Shown here piece after piece: positions 42,508 to 55,217 of a stretch of 64,000 bases of DNA (positions are counted from its first letter, which is position 1; every line of letters begins with the position of its first letter). Where the stretch lies: the NCBI RefSeq assembly GCF_020150455.1, contig NZ_CP083740.1, positions 1,860,001 to 1,924,000 of the forward strand. The letters are read 5' to 3'. The stretch is from Bremerella sp. TYQ1 (GTDB lineage: Bacteria > Planctomycetota > Planctomycetia > Pirellulales > Pirellulaceae). The notes under the pieces were generated by a model. The model was not told the DNA's origin and did no database searches. It was given only the letters and a program-made list of their open reading frames with translations. The position numbers and the translations under genes are program-made.

Positions 42508-44345
42508 TTACTCAAGGATGCTGATCTGTGCCTTTTGAAAGAATCCTTGTGCCTCTAGTTCAGCGGCTGCAGCATTTGGGTCAAGAGTAAACAATGCGAT
42601 TCGAAGATTCTTGATGGCTCGCGAGAAACAGACATAGGCAAGTTTTCGACTGCGTGCTAGTTGATTGTCGCTCGGTGAACCAGCGGAGCTGGGTGCGAGC
42701 AGCTTCGCAAAAGTATAGTGAGTCCAAGCTGCCTCAGTATCGTCAAATACAACGATTACGTCATCGTATTCTTCACCTTTCACTCCGTGCTGTGTGCTGT
42801 AAGGAGTGTTGTCATCCAGAAAACCGCAATACTTCTCTACCTCGGTTCCATTCATTGCCAGGAATGCATCCGCGAGCCAATCAGATCTTTCCGCCCCATG
42901 CTGGCTCTCGTCGTATTCTTCTTCTCGTTTCGGTCTTTCAAGATGAGATTGCAAGCTTTCTGACGCCTGAATCAGACCTTTCTCGCAGCAATATCGGAGT
43001 ACGTCACCGAGATTCTCAGATTCAAATTTCCTAGATAACGTGGCAGTTACATCGATTGCCAGTTTACGAACTTCACGAATTGTCTTTCCGCTATGTTCGC
43101 CGCTGGAATCGAACGCATGCGTTCGAGACGTAAGTATCCGCATTATCGCATTCGAATTGCCTTCTCTATGTGCCTTCACGAGTGGCACGATGACGTTCAC
43201 AAAAGGCTTGAGAAGAATATGCTCGCCTTTTTCAAAGGCACTATTTGCACGACTGGACGCATAGGGGCCGTCAAACAAGTCATGCAACTTTAAAAATCCC
43301 ATCCTTCTTGCAATCATTCGTCTAGCGAGAAACAAACGCTTTGCTTTCGAATTGTCCGTCCATTCCCATTTCTCGATTGCAGCAACAAGCTTTTGTTGTG
43401 CCCTCTCCAACTGATCGTCGCCATAGCGATTTCGTGGCAATTCTGGCTTTTCCATCTTAACCAGCATGATGGCGACACTGCCTTCGAGTGACGCATTGTC
43501 ACCCGCAGGGATTTGTTGCACGTCATCGCGAAATGCGTTGAGCAATTCGATAACCTGAGGCGAACAACGAAAGTTCTCTTCCTTAGTGATTAGCTTGAAG
43601 TTTTCAGGGCCGGTAAAGTCCCCCATGCCAGTGTCGTAAATCTGCTGCATTGGATCGCCAAAATAACCGACAATTGGCAAATTATTCTCGTTGCAGAGTT
43701 CATTGAGTGCGGCAACTATTTCCGGTGATGTATCCTGTGCCTCGTCAACAAACCAATAGGGATATCTCTGTGCGATGATACGACGAAAGGGCTTGCTGTT
43801 CCTGATTAGATCAGAGGCAATGGAAAGCAAGTCGTCATGTCCAATCTCACCCTGAAGAAAGTCGCTAAAAAGTAAGTCGTCTCCGTAGTAAAAGGTTTCG
43901 ACTGTATCAATTTGTTCCAGTGCGTTCACAAGCACTTCCGCTTTGGCGCGAGCGGAGCGAGCTGCGATGCTGTTTCCTCCATTATCCTTTTCCTGCTGTT
44001 TCGCAATTTGTGCAGGAATGATGCTTCTCCGAAGAGCTTCCCTAATGCTTTTGGGAAAGTGCCCTATCTCCTTCCATAGGAAGCTATGTAGCGTCGAAAC
44101 AATGAAGAGAGGGTTCTGCCGAAGCCGGTCACGGATCACTTCGGTTGCACGATTTGTGTAGGTGATGCAGACCACCTTCTGTCCGTCGCGCAGCATACGA
44201 CGGCCCTCAAGCCGATCTAATGCTTTTAAGGCTTCGACGAGCGATGTAGTCTTTCCAGACCCCGCGCCAGCAACCATGGCAAATGACTGCTTCTCACGAA
44301 GGCATTTGAGGACGTCTTCATCAGCCTGTGTCGGAACAAAACTTG

Positions 44346-44349
<4 letters not shown>
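42508..44349 (-). CDS. gajB: UvrD/Rep-like helicase, GajB-like (Gabija)
   Basis: 613 residues. Superfamily 1 helicase motifs: Q-motif TQADEDVLKCL, Walker A VAGAGSGKTT (about 27-35), Ia VVCITYTNRATEVIRDRL, motif II WFVDEAQDTSPE (DEAQD 201-205), motif III GYFGDPMQQIYD, motif V QHGVKGEEYDDVIVVF and motif VI YVCFSRAIKNLRIAL. Its start overlaps the stop of the OLD-nuclease gene by 4 bp, so the two are translated together. In Gabija systems GajB senses nucleotide depletion/DNA ends and activates GajA. It is longer than typical GajB (~500). Confidence 0.85.
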
Positions 44350-46481
<2,132 letters not shown>

Positions 46482-46628
46482 TCAAACCGCCCCCAATTGT
46501 GATTGTTGTGGCGGCGATTTTAGCAGCGAATTAGGAAGGTGTGTAGTAGCTTTGGAGTATATTCAGCAGTCAGCGAGAGGGGCGTCCAATTTGGTAGCCT
46601 CAATCGTCGTTCGACTAGTTTGTGGTCT

Positions 46629-47025
46629 CTAGCACGCTGCCCAGAGCTGCTCCGTATATCTCTGATCCCATGCGAGATAGTGCTGCCGGCAAATCTCGAC
46701 CGAATTGCCCATTAGTTTCGACAACGTCTCAACACTAATCAGCTTCTTGGTCCAGTAGCCATCCAAGCTACGCTTTGCATATGTGTGCCTGCACGAATAG
46801 ACACAGGCATCCCCATCGAGTTCGATCCCTTTCTTTCGAAGCTTCGTCCGAACTTGATCGAAGGCGCAACGCAGGCCTTCCATTGTCCACGGATTGCCAC
46901 GCGTAATACGAAATAGATGGCCGGTCTGATACCGTTCGATCTGACGACGAACGATTTGCATCACTCCCGGATCGGTAATGTAGATAACCCTCTTTCGACC
47001 GGCTCTGTAGAAAACTACAGAAATA
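46629..47025 (-). pseudogene. Tyrosine recombinase C-terminal fragment
   Basis: In frame from about 47025: RAGRKRVIYITDPGVMQIV, then RRQIERYQTGHLFRITRGNP, and ACVYSCRHTYAKR with the HxxR part of the catalytic set, then LSKLMGNSVEICRQHYL with the nucleophilic Tyr. The N-terminal domain and the first catalytic Arg region are missing and there is no good start. A relic of an integrase, probably of the element that brought the Gabija genes. Confidence 0.75.
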
Positions 47026-47091
47026 GTTCAACCCGCTAGCGGACTTTTTCTAACGTAACAGCTCTTAATAAGCGTTACGAGTAAATCTCCG

Positions 47092-47807
47092 TTGGATGTT
47101 TTGGTCACCGCCTGGGCCGTCGCTAAGCGAGCGTTGCCAGCGTATCGCCATGTGAAAAGTCCGAATAAGTTCACGCAGCATCAACTGTTTGCCTGCCTGG
47201 TGCTGAAGAACTTCAGCGGCTCGATTACCGCGGTATCACCGAGCAACTTCTCGACTGTTCGTCGCTATCTGAAGCGATCGAGCTGGACTACATTCCCCAC
47301 TACACGACGCTGCAAAAGGCAGCCCAGCGATTGCTCACATGTGAGGCGGCGCAGTCGCTGTTGGACGAGACGGTGGCGATGCAGATGGGGCGTCGCAAAC
47401 GCGTGCCGGATGCGGCGATCGATTCGACCGGGCTCGAAGCAACGTGTGCCAGTGCCTTCTTCGTGCGGCGACGAAACACCCAGGAAAGCCTGTGGAAAAA
47501 GCTCGTTTACCGGCGGTCCCCCAAGCTCAGCCTAGTGAGCGACGTTCGTACGCACTTCATTCTCGCGTACCGCGTTGGCAAGGGGCCACGTACTGATGTC
47601 GACGAGATCCAAGGGCTGATTGATCAGGCACCCAAGCGAGTTCGCCTGCTCATGCGAATAGGGACGTATGAACTTGACCGCCAGTTTCGTGCGGAGCCAG
47701 GCCAGGGCATCAGGCTGATTTTCTTCGTGCTCATGCCTGACAATTTAGCGTCCGGTTATCGAAAACGAAGGATCGATTTCAACAAGACAAAGTTGAAACA
47801 AACGTAG
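47092..47807 (+). pseudogene. DDE transposase (IS4/IS5-like), frameshifted and truncated
   Basis: Starts DVLVTAWAVAKRALPAYRHV and continues FTQHQLFACLVLKNF; after about 47213 the correct sequence moves to another frame (RLDYRGITEQLLDCSSLSEA, IELDYIPHYTTLQKAAQRLL). The first catalytic Asp is in AAIDSTGLEATCASAFF and a second in LSLVSDVRTHFILAY. The last part, with the catalytic Glu, is replaced by unrelated residues. Non-functional. Confidence 0.78.
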
Positions 47808-48422
47808 TCGTGGACACAACCATGTTGGATTCCACTTCCAAAGTAAATTCTGCAACTCTTTTCTATTTCTGGGTTTACGCGCATCAATTCCGGTACGGAA
47901 ATATAGGGATCGCCGCAGAACAATGCATTGAGCCGTGTGTGGCGACGATTTTTGGCCTGTATACGAAAAACTCGATCTCCCGTTTATCGCACAGGGCAAA
48001 GCCTGCACAGGGAGGTTGGTCCTAGCGGTTCGATCTCGCGAGCGGGTTCAATGGACAAGACTTCCACCAGGCCCTGGGCGTCCCACTCGCAACAAGCTGA
48101 GGACAACGCTTCAGGCCATTAAGCAGGCAGCGTGGGAAATGCGGAGCGGGATACATCGCTTTGCTCTCGCATCGAAGAACTACTGGATCAGGACAGGCAG
48201 GGGGCATAGCGGATGCCGGTTGCTGGGGCGAAAGCAGACGCGTGAGCAAGGGTGATGCAGAATTGGGAAATGCGGGAGGGAAAGGAGGGGCGAGGACCAT
48301 TCAGCAACCGTCTGGCTATGACAATGCACCTAGTTTCTCTTTTCCCAGCCTTCCCTTTAGCTCTCGCAGTCGCCCATGCGCATCAAACTCGGCACGCAAA
48401 ACTTGTCCGAATTACAGTCATC
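47808..48422. other. Gene-poor segment with decayed coding remnant
   Basis: About 615 bp. The + strand frame around 47935-48255 (RLPPGPGRPTRNKLRTTLQA) has a protein-like texture but no match I recognise and no convincing start. The rest shows nothing. Confidence 0.35.
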
Positions 48423-49886
48423 CTATTTGAATACGACGCCGTCACCAAACCTATCCACCAGAAGCCGCTGTTCCTGGTCGGATACTCTTGATGCATCGAA
48501 GCTGACTAGCTGCAGATTCTTGAGACTTTCAGATTGCCGAATGTACGATGCTCCTATGTCGTCCACACTGTTTCCGGCCAAATGCAACGTTTCGAGATTG
48601 CCAAATGCCGAACTTTCACTAATCGCTTGTGCGAATCCATTGCCAAGATTGTTGTCACTCAAATTCAGTGAGCGCAATTCGCTGCTGCGATTCCCAGTGC
48701 CCCCCAGCATGTGGTGCGCGTTGTCATCAGAAATCCCATTGCTCATCGCTGAGATGTGTGCAATCGCAGGGGCCGCTCGGAAGATATCGAAGAAGGAAGG
48801 CCCGATCGAGTTTCTGTCCACATTCAGTGAACGAAGTTGCGGCAACCTGTTGAACTCCAGGAGGTCAGAGAATCCCTTCTCACCAAGTGAGCAGTTTGCG
48901 AGATACAAGTACTCAAGTCGTCCGAAGCAGGTTGTTTTGGCGAACACAGTCCCAGCATCTGGGCCGAGATCATTGTCGGTCAGGCGAAGGCTGCGAAGCC
49001 CTTGCGCCCGTGGCCCAGAGATTAATGCGTGGATTCCCTCAAGGGAAATCCCGTTGTCTCTGACGCTTAGGGAAGCCAGCGATGTGAAATTTTCTGCGAC
49101 GGCCAACTCTTTGACTCCATCATCTCCTATGTCATTCAGGTCCAGACACAGAGTTTCAAGATTTTGAAGTGTGGCTGAACGTGTCAAGTGCTGCGTTCCG
49201 TGCAATCCAAGATCGTGAAATGTTAGGTCGAGCGATTGCACGTTTCTCAAACTGGACGATGATGCTAACGCTTTGGCGCCATCGGGTGATATGACACCAC
49301 CATAGTCAGCAAGACGACCTTTTTCGTCACATTCACCCCAGAATCGGAAGCTCAGTGACTTCAGATGTCCTATGTTCGACGATGATGACAACGCCTTTAC
49401 TTTCCCGTCATCACATAACGCTTCGGCAAACCACAGGTGATCGATCCGTTGCAATAGAGGAGAACTGCATAGATCAGGGATGCGAGCCGTATCTCCGGTC
49501 AAATGAAGGCGATTGACGAATGGAAACAGAGCAAATGCAAGACACTCCTCACCGTGGTCAAGGATGGTAGCAAGTTCGGCAGTGACCACTTCTAGAAAGC
49601 CTCGTCGAAAAAACACGGCGAGATTTGGACGTAATTGAAGAAAGCCTCTCTCAAACGAAGAGAGGCCTCCGAGCAGACGTTGCTCAACATGATCAACGGC
49701 CTGCCATTCGTGTCGAAATGGATCATTTGCAACACGTTGCGCAAGGTCGCACTGCACCTGGATCAGGTGGCTATGCCATGTTGCAATCTCAGACGTGTTG
49801 GCCAAGGCCATTCGAGGCGCATCATCGTCCGGCGATTTCAGGGCATCAGCAAGTATTGAAGATGGGGCATTCACAGGCATCATCAC
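48423..49886 (-). CDS. Leucine-rich repeat protein with TIGR02996-like N-terminus
   Basis: 487 residues. The N-terminus (ILADALKSPDDDAPRMALAN and HSHLIQVQCDLAQ) resembles the TIGR02996 repeat-companion domain that precedes LRRs in planctomycetes. Then around nine ribonuclease-inhibitor-type LRRs, for example LRNVQSLDLTFHDLGLHGTQ, LETLCLDLNDIGDDGVKELA and LRSLNLSDNNLGNGFAQA. No signal peptide, so cytosolic. These proteins mediate protein binding; partner unknown. Located at the edge of the immunity-like array. Confidence 0.82.
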   Translation of the reverse strand: MMMPVNAPSSILADALKSPDDDAPRMALANTSEIATWHSHLIQVQCDLAQRVANDPFRHEWQAVDHVEQRLLGGLSSFERGFLQLRPNLAVFFRRGFLEVVTAELATILDHGEECLAFALFPFVNRLHLTGDTARIPDLCSSPLLQRIDHLWFAEALCDDGKVKALSSSSNIGHLKSLSFRFWGECDEKGRLADYGGVISPDGAKALASSSSLRNVQSLDLTFHDLGLHGTQHLTRSATLQNLETLCLDLNDIGDDGVKELAVAENFTSLASLSVRDNGISLEGIHALISGPRAQGLRSLRLTDNDLGPDAGTVFAKTTCFGRLEYLYLANCSLGEKGFSDLLEFNRLPQLRSLNVDRNSIGPSFFDIFRAAPAIAHISAMSNGISDDNAHHMLGGTGNRSSELRSLNLSDNNLGNGFAQAISESSAFGNLETLHLAGNSVDDIGASYIRQSESLKNLQLVSFDASRVSDQEQRLLVDRFGDGVVFK

Positions 49887-50119
49887 TCCACTTTAGCAGA
49901 TATGGGCACCGGAAGCATTCAGGCGGGAGCGGCAGGATTGCACAGGTGGGTTCCGTGCCAAGGATTTCGGCGTGCCATGCGAAGCGATCGCCAAAGGAGA
50001 GATTGCCGGTTCGCAGGTCGTAGGCCCAGGCGAGATCACCGATGAGGTCAGCTTGGAGCAATTACTGGTCGAAGGCGAAGTGGCGGTGGACGAGTAGCTG
50101 ATATTTATCATACATGGGG

Positions 50120-50731
50120 CTAGCCGCCACCAAGCGATGTCACGTACTTGGAGGTCGTTTCGGCTGTGCCAGCACCTCCATGAGCCACGACCAATCGAGC
50201 CACCTCGGCATATTCTTGCTGTGCCGCCTCGTCGAGCGGTGTTCTGCCGCTAGAATCCTTTGCATTGATCTTAGCCCCGGCTCGAATCAACGACTCAGCA
50301 ATCTTTTCGTAGCCGTTTCGACACGCCAAATGCAAAGGAGTCCATCCGTTATCGCAATGTGAATTTAGGTTAGCACCTTCTTGGATAAGCCTGTCGACGA
50401 TTTCACCTTGCGAACTCCAAACGCCGCAGTATAGGGGTGTCCCAAGTTCGGAATTTGCGTTGATGTTCGCACCGGCGTCAATAAGCAATTCAACCAAAGC
50501 CAACTGACCATCGTGTGCAGCCAGGCACAAGAGCGTGTTGCCGTTCCCCCATTTGATTCTAGCCAAATCTGCATTTAGCTGCACTTCTCGATTTAGAAGC
50601 TGCCAATCCAACTCTTGACCAGTAAGAATGATTTTTTCCACTTCCGACAACTCCTGCCAATCCACTTTCTCACGAAGAACATCGATGTCGACATTCCCAT
50701 TGGAATCGAACGGTATCTTCGATTTTGACAT
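50120..50731 (-). CDS. Ankyrin repeat protein
   Basis: 203 residues from ATG 50731 (MSKSKIPFDSNGNVDIDVLR). At least four ankyrin repeats, for example GNTLLCLAAHDGQLALVELL, GWTPLHLACRNGYEKIAESL and GRTPLDEAAQQEYAEVARLV. No secretion signal. Ankyrin proteins of this size are frequent immunity partners in polymorphic-toxin loci; with SUKH and Imm1-like genes nearby, that role is plausible but not shown. Confidence 0.82.
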   Translation of the reverse strand: MSKSKIPFDSNGNVDIDVLREKVDWQELSEVEKIILTGQELDWQLLNREVQLNADLARIKWGNGNTLLCLAAHDGQLALVELLIDAGANINANSELGTPLYCGVWSSQGEIVDRLIQEGANLNSHCDNGWTPLHLACRNGYEKIAESLIRAGAKINAKDSSGRTPLDEAAQQEYAEVARLVVAHGGAGTAETTSKYVTSLGGG

Positions 50732-51058
50732 CACATTGTGCCTCATCACTTGGGATTATTGAATCGGCGTCCTATTTCTTGTGTACCACCCACCAAGATT
50801 CGGACGTGGATCTGAGTCGGTCGATATGGCCGGTCACCACCCACCATGAATGGGAACTGACAGATACACTTTGGATATGTCAGGATTATCCTCACACAAA
50901 CATCGCAACCGGATTGGCCCCGTGCAAATATTTTGCGCTCGCCATTACTTTGAGTGAGCTTTCCAGCATGTCCCCAGACGTCATCATAACCATTTTGAGA
51001 CGACACTGACTGCGGGAAGAAGTTGCGGATTGAGCGTCAGAACGCGCCGCTTGTCGCG

Positions 51059-51250
51059 TCACTGCTGGATAAACTCGCGAGGCGGGTTCCATTGGTCCAG
51101 AAGTCGTAGGCCCAGATCGTCGCCTTGACGGTCACGGAACTTGACGACGCGAAGCACCTGGCCGAATAGGGAGGCGGTGGCGTCATGCTTCAGACAACAA
51201 TCCTTGTACTTCTTACCGATGCCACAAGGACAGGCCGCATTTCGCGACAC
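51059..51250 (-). CDS. SEC-C motif small protein, 63 aa
   Basis: GTG start 51250; NAACPCGIGKKYKDCCLKHD is a complete SEC-C zinc motif (CxC-x8-CC). The remainder is short and has no further domain. The recombinase gene ends 19 bp upstream on the same strand, so they may be co-transcribed. SEC-C motifs bind Zn and mediate contacts; this could also be the tail of a larger lost gene. Confidence 0.6.
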   Translation of the reverse strand: MSRNAACPCGIGKKYKDCCLKHDATASLFGQVLRVVKFRDRQGDDLGLRLLDQWNPPREFIQQ

Positions 51251-51269
51251 GCTGCGAGACTTGTTTTCC

Positions 51270-53774
51270 TCAGGCAGCCAACGCGTCAGAGTCTAGTTTT
51301 TTGCCATTGGCCGACGAACCAGCTTTAGCGTTCCCACGGCGCGAACGGAAGTCCGGTGCTGCTTCGCCATTATCGGCAGCGAACTTGGCGAGTGCCATCT
51401 TTAGACCGCGAGGCGTGTAGTCGAGTTTTGCCGCGACATCTGTAACCAACATACCTTCGGCGAGCATTTTTTTGGCTCGCAAGAGTTTCAATTGTCGTCG
51501 ATCCGAGGCGGTTGGTACCGGCAAGCCTCGCTTTTCATGCCACCATTTAATCGCTCTGGCAACGGTGGCGTCCGAAACTCCTAAAACCCTGCCAATTTCC
51601 AAATTGGAATGCCCTGCGATCATGAGTTCATGCACCTGGTTGGCAATTTCCATGTACGAGGGGACTTTAATTTGCTTGGATTCCAGCTGTTTTCGGCGCC
51701 GCTTATTGTTAGGACGCATCAAACCACGTTTGTCGTGCCAATGTTGGATTAGCTTGGTAACGTACGCTGGAGAGCAGTCCATTTGCTGGGCGATCGCCTT
51801 ATTAAGAAGGCCATCATCCCATAGTCGTTTAGCCGTTTCCGATTCCTCGTCGATCGGGTCAACCTTTTTGAAGTCGATCGTCACTTCCTGAACGGTGTTC
51901 GAGTCCCCACAACCAACCCCGGTCAATTCCTTGACAACGAAACCGGTCACATCAATCCGCAATCGGCCCTGCAGCCAACCCTTCGATTTACTACGTTCCC
52001 CCATCTGATGCACTTCGATTTTGCCCTGAATAATGTCTTCCATCGATAGGCGAATCTTACGAAGCAAGGATGCGTCCTTGGATGTTAGCCCCTGTTGAAT
52101 CAATTCTCTTGTTGCGTCCAGGAACTCCGCAACCTGTTCACGGCTCGGTGTCGGAGGTGGTGACTGCTGTGCGGCCTCGATAGAACGGAGACGGGCGAGC
52201 ACGTCATTTTGTTGTCGGCGAAGATCCTTGAGGATCAGCATGGTCTGACGCTGTTCATCCTCGGAAACCCCAGGGTTGCGACGATTGAAGTCGATGGTGG
52301 CCTTGAGCTTGGCCGCCTGTCCTTTTAGGGCCTGCAGAATATGGGGGTCCTCTTTTTGCAATTCTGCGGAACGACGTACGCATTCCTCGATTACCGAATC
52401 AATAAGTTCTTCCGACGGTCGGATCCAATCGATAAGGTGATCGCACGTCCGTTGCAGAGCCAGTTTCCGATTCAAGTGAGTAAAGATCGGTCGACTACTT
52501 TCTTCGATGCAGCGGCAGCACGGACACAGCAACACGCGCCCCTTTGCCCCCCCGGCTGCAAGTCGGCGACCGTGCTCTGGACAGACGAACAGACCTTGCA
52601 AGAGACGAGGTCCTTTATCAGGGTCTTCTGTCGTCGATTTTCGCCCCGAATTGCGTGGTTCCGCGGCAAGCAGCGTTTGAGCGGCATACCAGCACTCGTC
52701 CGGTATGATTTGTAGATCGTCAAAGTGGGCTTCCCTCAATGGGGCTTTCCGGGGAACCTGAGCAGCATAATCCTTCTTGCTCTTCCACTTGGTCTCCGTC
52801 GCCCCATAAGCGCACCAGCCGCGATATTGTGGATTGGATAGGTGTTTTCGCACCAAAGCATGCGTCCAAAGGCCGGTAATTGAATTCTCCGGGGCAGGAG
52901 CGTCATCGTCTGCGTTGAGCTTCCTTGCAATCTCCGCAATGCAGATCCGATCGACCACATACCAGTAAAAGATCCGAACTATCCATTGAGCGGATTCAGG
53001 ATCAATGATGATCCTTCGCCGAGGACGCTGCCGCCGCGTCAACTCACCTTCCACGATTTCACCGGTGTAGCCTAGGGAAAGGGTCGTATGGACCATCTGC
53101 CTGTCGAACAGCCCTTCGTGCGATGCATTAATATGCGCCCCATATACGCGGACTTGCGCCTCATCAAGGTTGGCCAACGCCTGTAAGGTCGTTCGCCAAT
53201 TATCCCCGTCGGCGGTGTCAATGTGCGACTTGACGAAGATTCCACGAATGCCTTGCTCAACCAAATCCTCTTCAACAAACTGCAAGCACTTGTAGGCTCG
53301 TCGGTAGAGTCGGGACGTGGTGAAGACCATGAGCGTTTGGATGTTTCCCGCTTCTAACATCTTCCTGAGAGCCATGAGGCCAGGTCGCCGATCTTGAAAG
53401 CCGCGAACTGCAAGGTCGAAGAAAACGTACTCGCGCGGAATATAGATGTCCAACCGTACGGCATCCTGGAGGATCGATCGGAGTTGATCTGCGATTGAAT
53501 CTTGAAATCTCGTCGAGAAGCGAGCGTAGGCTGCGCCGATACTATCGGCACCTTCTTGCGAGATTCTCGTGTAATAGTCCTCCAGCAGGGAGTCGATCTC
53601 TTTGACCGTCTTTGCATGGAATTGCTCCTGTTGACGACGAATCTCCTCCTTCGTGCGTTTCACTTTCTTCCGCTTTGCCGGAGCCGTCTTCCCCTTGACC
53701 GTAGATGCAATGGCCTTTTCGCTGAAATCATGGAGCAGTTTCTCAAGCTTGGCCGCCACCAAATTGGGCTGCAT
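51270..53774 (-). CDS. Large serine recombinase with triple C-terminal HTH
   Basis: 834 residues from ATG 53774, which has GGGAAG upstream; the frame is open further. The resolvase domain carries the nucleophilic Ser in AAYARFSTRFQDSIADQL (about residue 86), plus LMVFTTSRLYRRAYKCLQF. The Recombinase domain (RRRIIIDPESAQWIVRIFYW and RKHLSNPQYRGWCAYG) is followed by a zinc ribbon (LFVCPEHGRRLA and LLCPCCRCIEESS) and a coiled coil (KLKATIDFNRRNPGV). The C-terminus carries three similar HTH units: AIAQQMDCSPAYVTKLIQHW, EIGRVLGVSDATVARAIKWW and DVAAKLDYTPRGLKMALAKF. It would integrate or excise a mobile element; its att sites are not identified. Confidence 0.88.
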   Translation of the reverse strand: MQPNLVAAKLEKLLHDFSEKAIASTVKGKTAPAKRKKVKRTKEEIRRQQEQFHAKTVKEIDSLLEDYYTRISQEGADSIGAAYARFSTRFQDSIADQLRSILQDAVRLDIYIPREYVFFDLAVRGFQDRRPGLMALRKMLEAGNIQTLMVFTTSRLYRRAYKCLQFVEEDLVEQGIRGIFVKSHIDTADGDNWRTTLQALANLDEAQVRVYGAHINASHEGLFDRQMVHTTLSLGYTGEIVEGELTRRQRPRRRIIIDPESAQWIVRIFYWYVVDRICIAEIARKLNADDDAPAPENSITGLWTHALVRKHLSNPQYRGWCAYGATETKWKSKKDYAAQVPRKAPLREAHFDDLQIIPDECWYAAQTLLAAEPRNSGRKSTTEDPDKGPRLLQGLFVCPEHGRRLAAGGAKGRVLLCPCCRCIEESSRPIFTHLNRKLALQRTCDHLIDWIRPSEELIDSVIEECVRRSAELQKEDPHILQALKGQAAKLKATIDFNRRNPGVSEDEQRQTMLILKDLRRQQNDVLARLRSIEAAQQSPPPTPSREQVAEFLDATRELIQQGLTSKDASLLRKIRLSMEDIIQGKIEVHQMGERSKSKGWLQGRLRIDVTGFVVKELTGVGCGDSNTVQEVTIDFKKVDPIDEESETAKRLWDDGLLNKAIAQQMDCSPAYVTKLIQHWHDKRGLMRPNNKRRRKQLESKQIKVPSYMEIANQVHELMIAGHSNLEIGRVLGVSDATVARAIKWWHEKRGLPVPTASDRRQLKLLRAKKMLAEGMLVTDVAAKLDYTPRGLKMALAKFAADNGEAAPDFRSRRGNAKAGSSANGKKLDSDALAA

Positions 53775-54324
53775 GTCTAACTTCCCGTGAATCATTGAGA
53801 CGCACGGCTTGCCACAGAATGCTAACAGGCGACCACCAGGCCGCGGCTTCGCAAGCCGTAGCCGAAGTCTAGAAACGAATTGTCGCGTGACGGTCACCTG
53901 ATGCGACAATTCTCCAATACGAGAACTTCCTTAATGATCAAACTGAATGCGAGAGGTCGCGCAGAGGATTATTTTCCTCGTCTCATAATACGAAGAGTTT
54001 GCGTGCCTTGAAGTTAAGGCGACAACCGAGTTCGCGTAAATTCTCGATTTGCTTATCTAAATGATACTCATGCCGAGCAACTCACTAAGATGTTTTCATC
54101 GCGCCCGGAAGTTGTTCTGCGACGTACAGGCGAGCATTTCATGGTCAAAGGTATTTCCTGCGTGGGCGGCTAGTTCCAAACGCATTTCCCAGGACGTCGG
54201 GTGCTCGTTCCAGCGGAACAGAGCCGGTGCGCCGTAGAGTCCACCGGACTCCGGCGAACAACTTCGATTTCAAAAGCCGCGCGGCCCGTGCCTCCGCGTG
54301 GAACAGCTTATTATGTGACGACGG
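53775..54324. other. Spacer upstream of the serine recombinase gene
   Basis: About 550 bp. The recombinase frame continues upstream to a TTG at 53909, but that extension looks non-coding. No gene, tRNA or att core recognised. Confidence 0.35.
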
Positions 54325-54984
54325 TCAATCGCACAGATTGTGACATAATTGATGCGAGACGCCTCCTATCAATGCGTCGTTGTCCCGTGAAAGCCCGATG
54401 GTGAATACCACGACCCACGGTTGCTTGGTTAGGGAGTCACGTAAACTCCACGAGTGTAGCAAAACATACCAGAGCTTGAAGTCTCGGACGAATCGATACA
54501 GTTGGCCGTGAGGTCCATCATCTGGCGGAATCGGACCGGTGAGACCGGGAACGCTCCCTTCATCTTCGTGTCGCTTGGAAAACATCACTTGCCCATGATA
54601 ATCGTTGTGAATTTCATCGTTCAGGTCTCCAGGACTGTATCCAGGATAGGGAATCGTTGCAGACGCGAGAGGGTCGATATTTTTGGAACGGAACCATCGA
54701 CAACCGAGTGAGTCGAGAACCATCTGTGCATTTGCACGTGCGGCGTCACCACGGACTCGACAAATGAATGGATAGATTGGGCATCTCGCTGCACCATATG
54801 CGCAGTCTCCGAACTTCAACTCTTTCAGGAATGCAAGTTCCGCATCAAAACCGGCATTGGGAGCGAGCATCTTTGCGTCGTTCGTGACAACAGCGCTATC
54901 CGTCACGAGAGGCTGTGTCAGTGGGAGTGTCTCATCAGTGAACGTCTCGCTTCCAGTATTGTTCTCGAAAGTGAACTTGTGCAT
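54325..54984 (-). CDS. Protein of unknown function, 219 aa
   Basis: ATG 54984 (MHKFTFENNTGSETFTDETL). Mixed alpha/beta, with ELKFGDCAYGAARCPIYPFI and SRDNDALIGGVSHQLCHNLC as notable regions; the Cys-containing end could be an artefact of the truncated frame. No domain recognised. It sits among SUKH genes on the same strand, which suggests another member of the immunity-like set. Confidence 0.55.
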   Translation of the reverse strand: MHKFTFENNTGSETFTDETLPLTQPLVTDSAVVTNDAKMLAPNAGFDAELAFLKELKFGDCAYGAARCPIYPFICRVRGDAARANAQMVLDSLGCRWFRSKNIDPLASATIPYPGYSPGDLNDEIHNDYHGQVMFSKRHEDEGSVPGLTGPIPPDDGPHGQLYRFVRDFKLWYVLLHSWSLRDSLTKQPWVVVFTIGLSRDNDALIGGVSHQLCHNLCD

Positions 54985-55217
54985 TAGTCACATAACTTTT
55001 TGTTAGACAGAGTTTCTCTGTATAAGACCGGCTTACAAATCCGTTTGAAACCACACTTCTAAACGCGTAAAACTGCCGCTCCGATTCATCGCAGTGCGAA
55101 CGTATTTACATCCCACCCAATTACCGTGCAATCAGTAAACTTCCAATCGTCTCGTCTCTTGTTAGATCGTGACCGCTAAAACATAAACCCAGGCGTCCTC
55201 TAGACAGCCGTTTTTCT

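Noticed and set aside
47935..48255. Possible relaxase or recombinase remnant on the plus strand.
   Set aside because: Protein-like texture only; no motif that identifies a family.
49887..50111. Open frames on both strands between the LRR and ankyrin genes (minus: ADLIGDLAWAYDLRTGNLSF; plus: AKDFGVPCEAIAKGEIAGSQ).
   Set aside because: Both read as protein-like, neither has a good start or a recognised family, and the region is short. Probably a decayed remnant; the coding strand cannot be decided.
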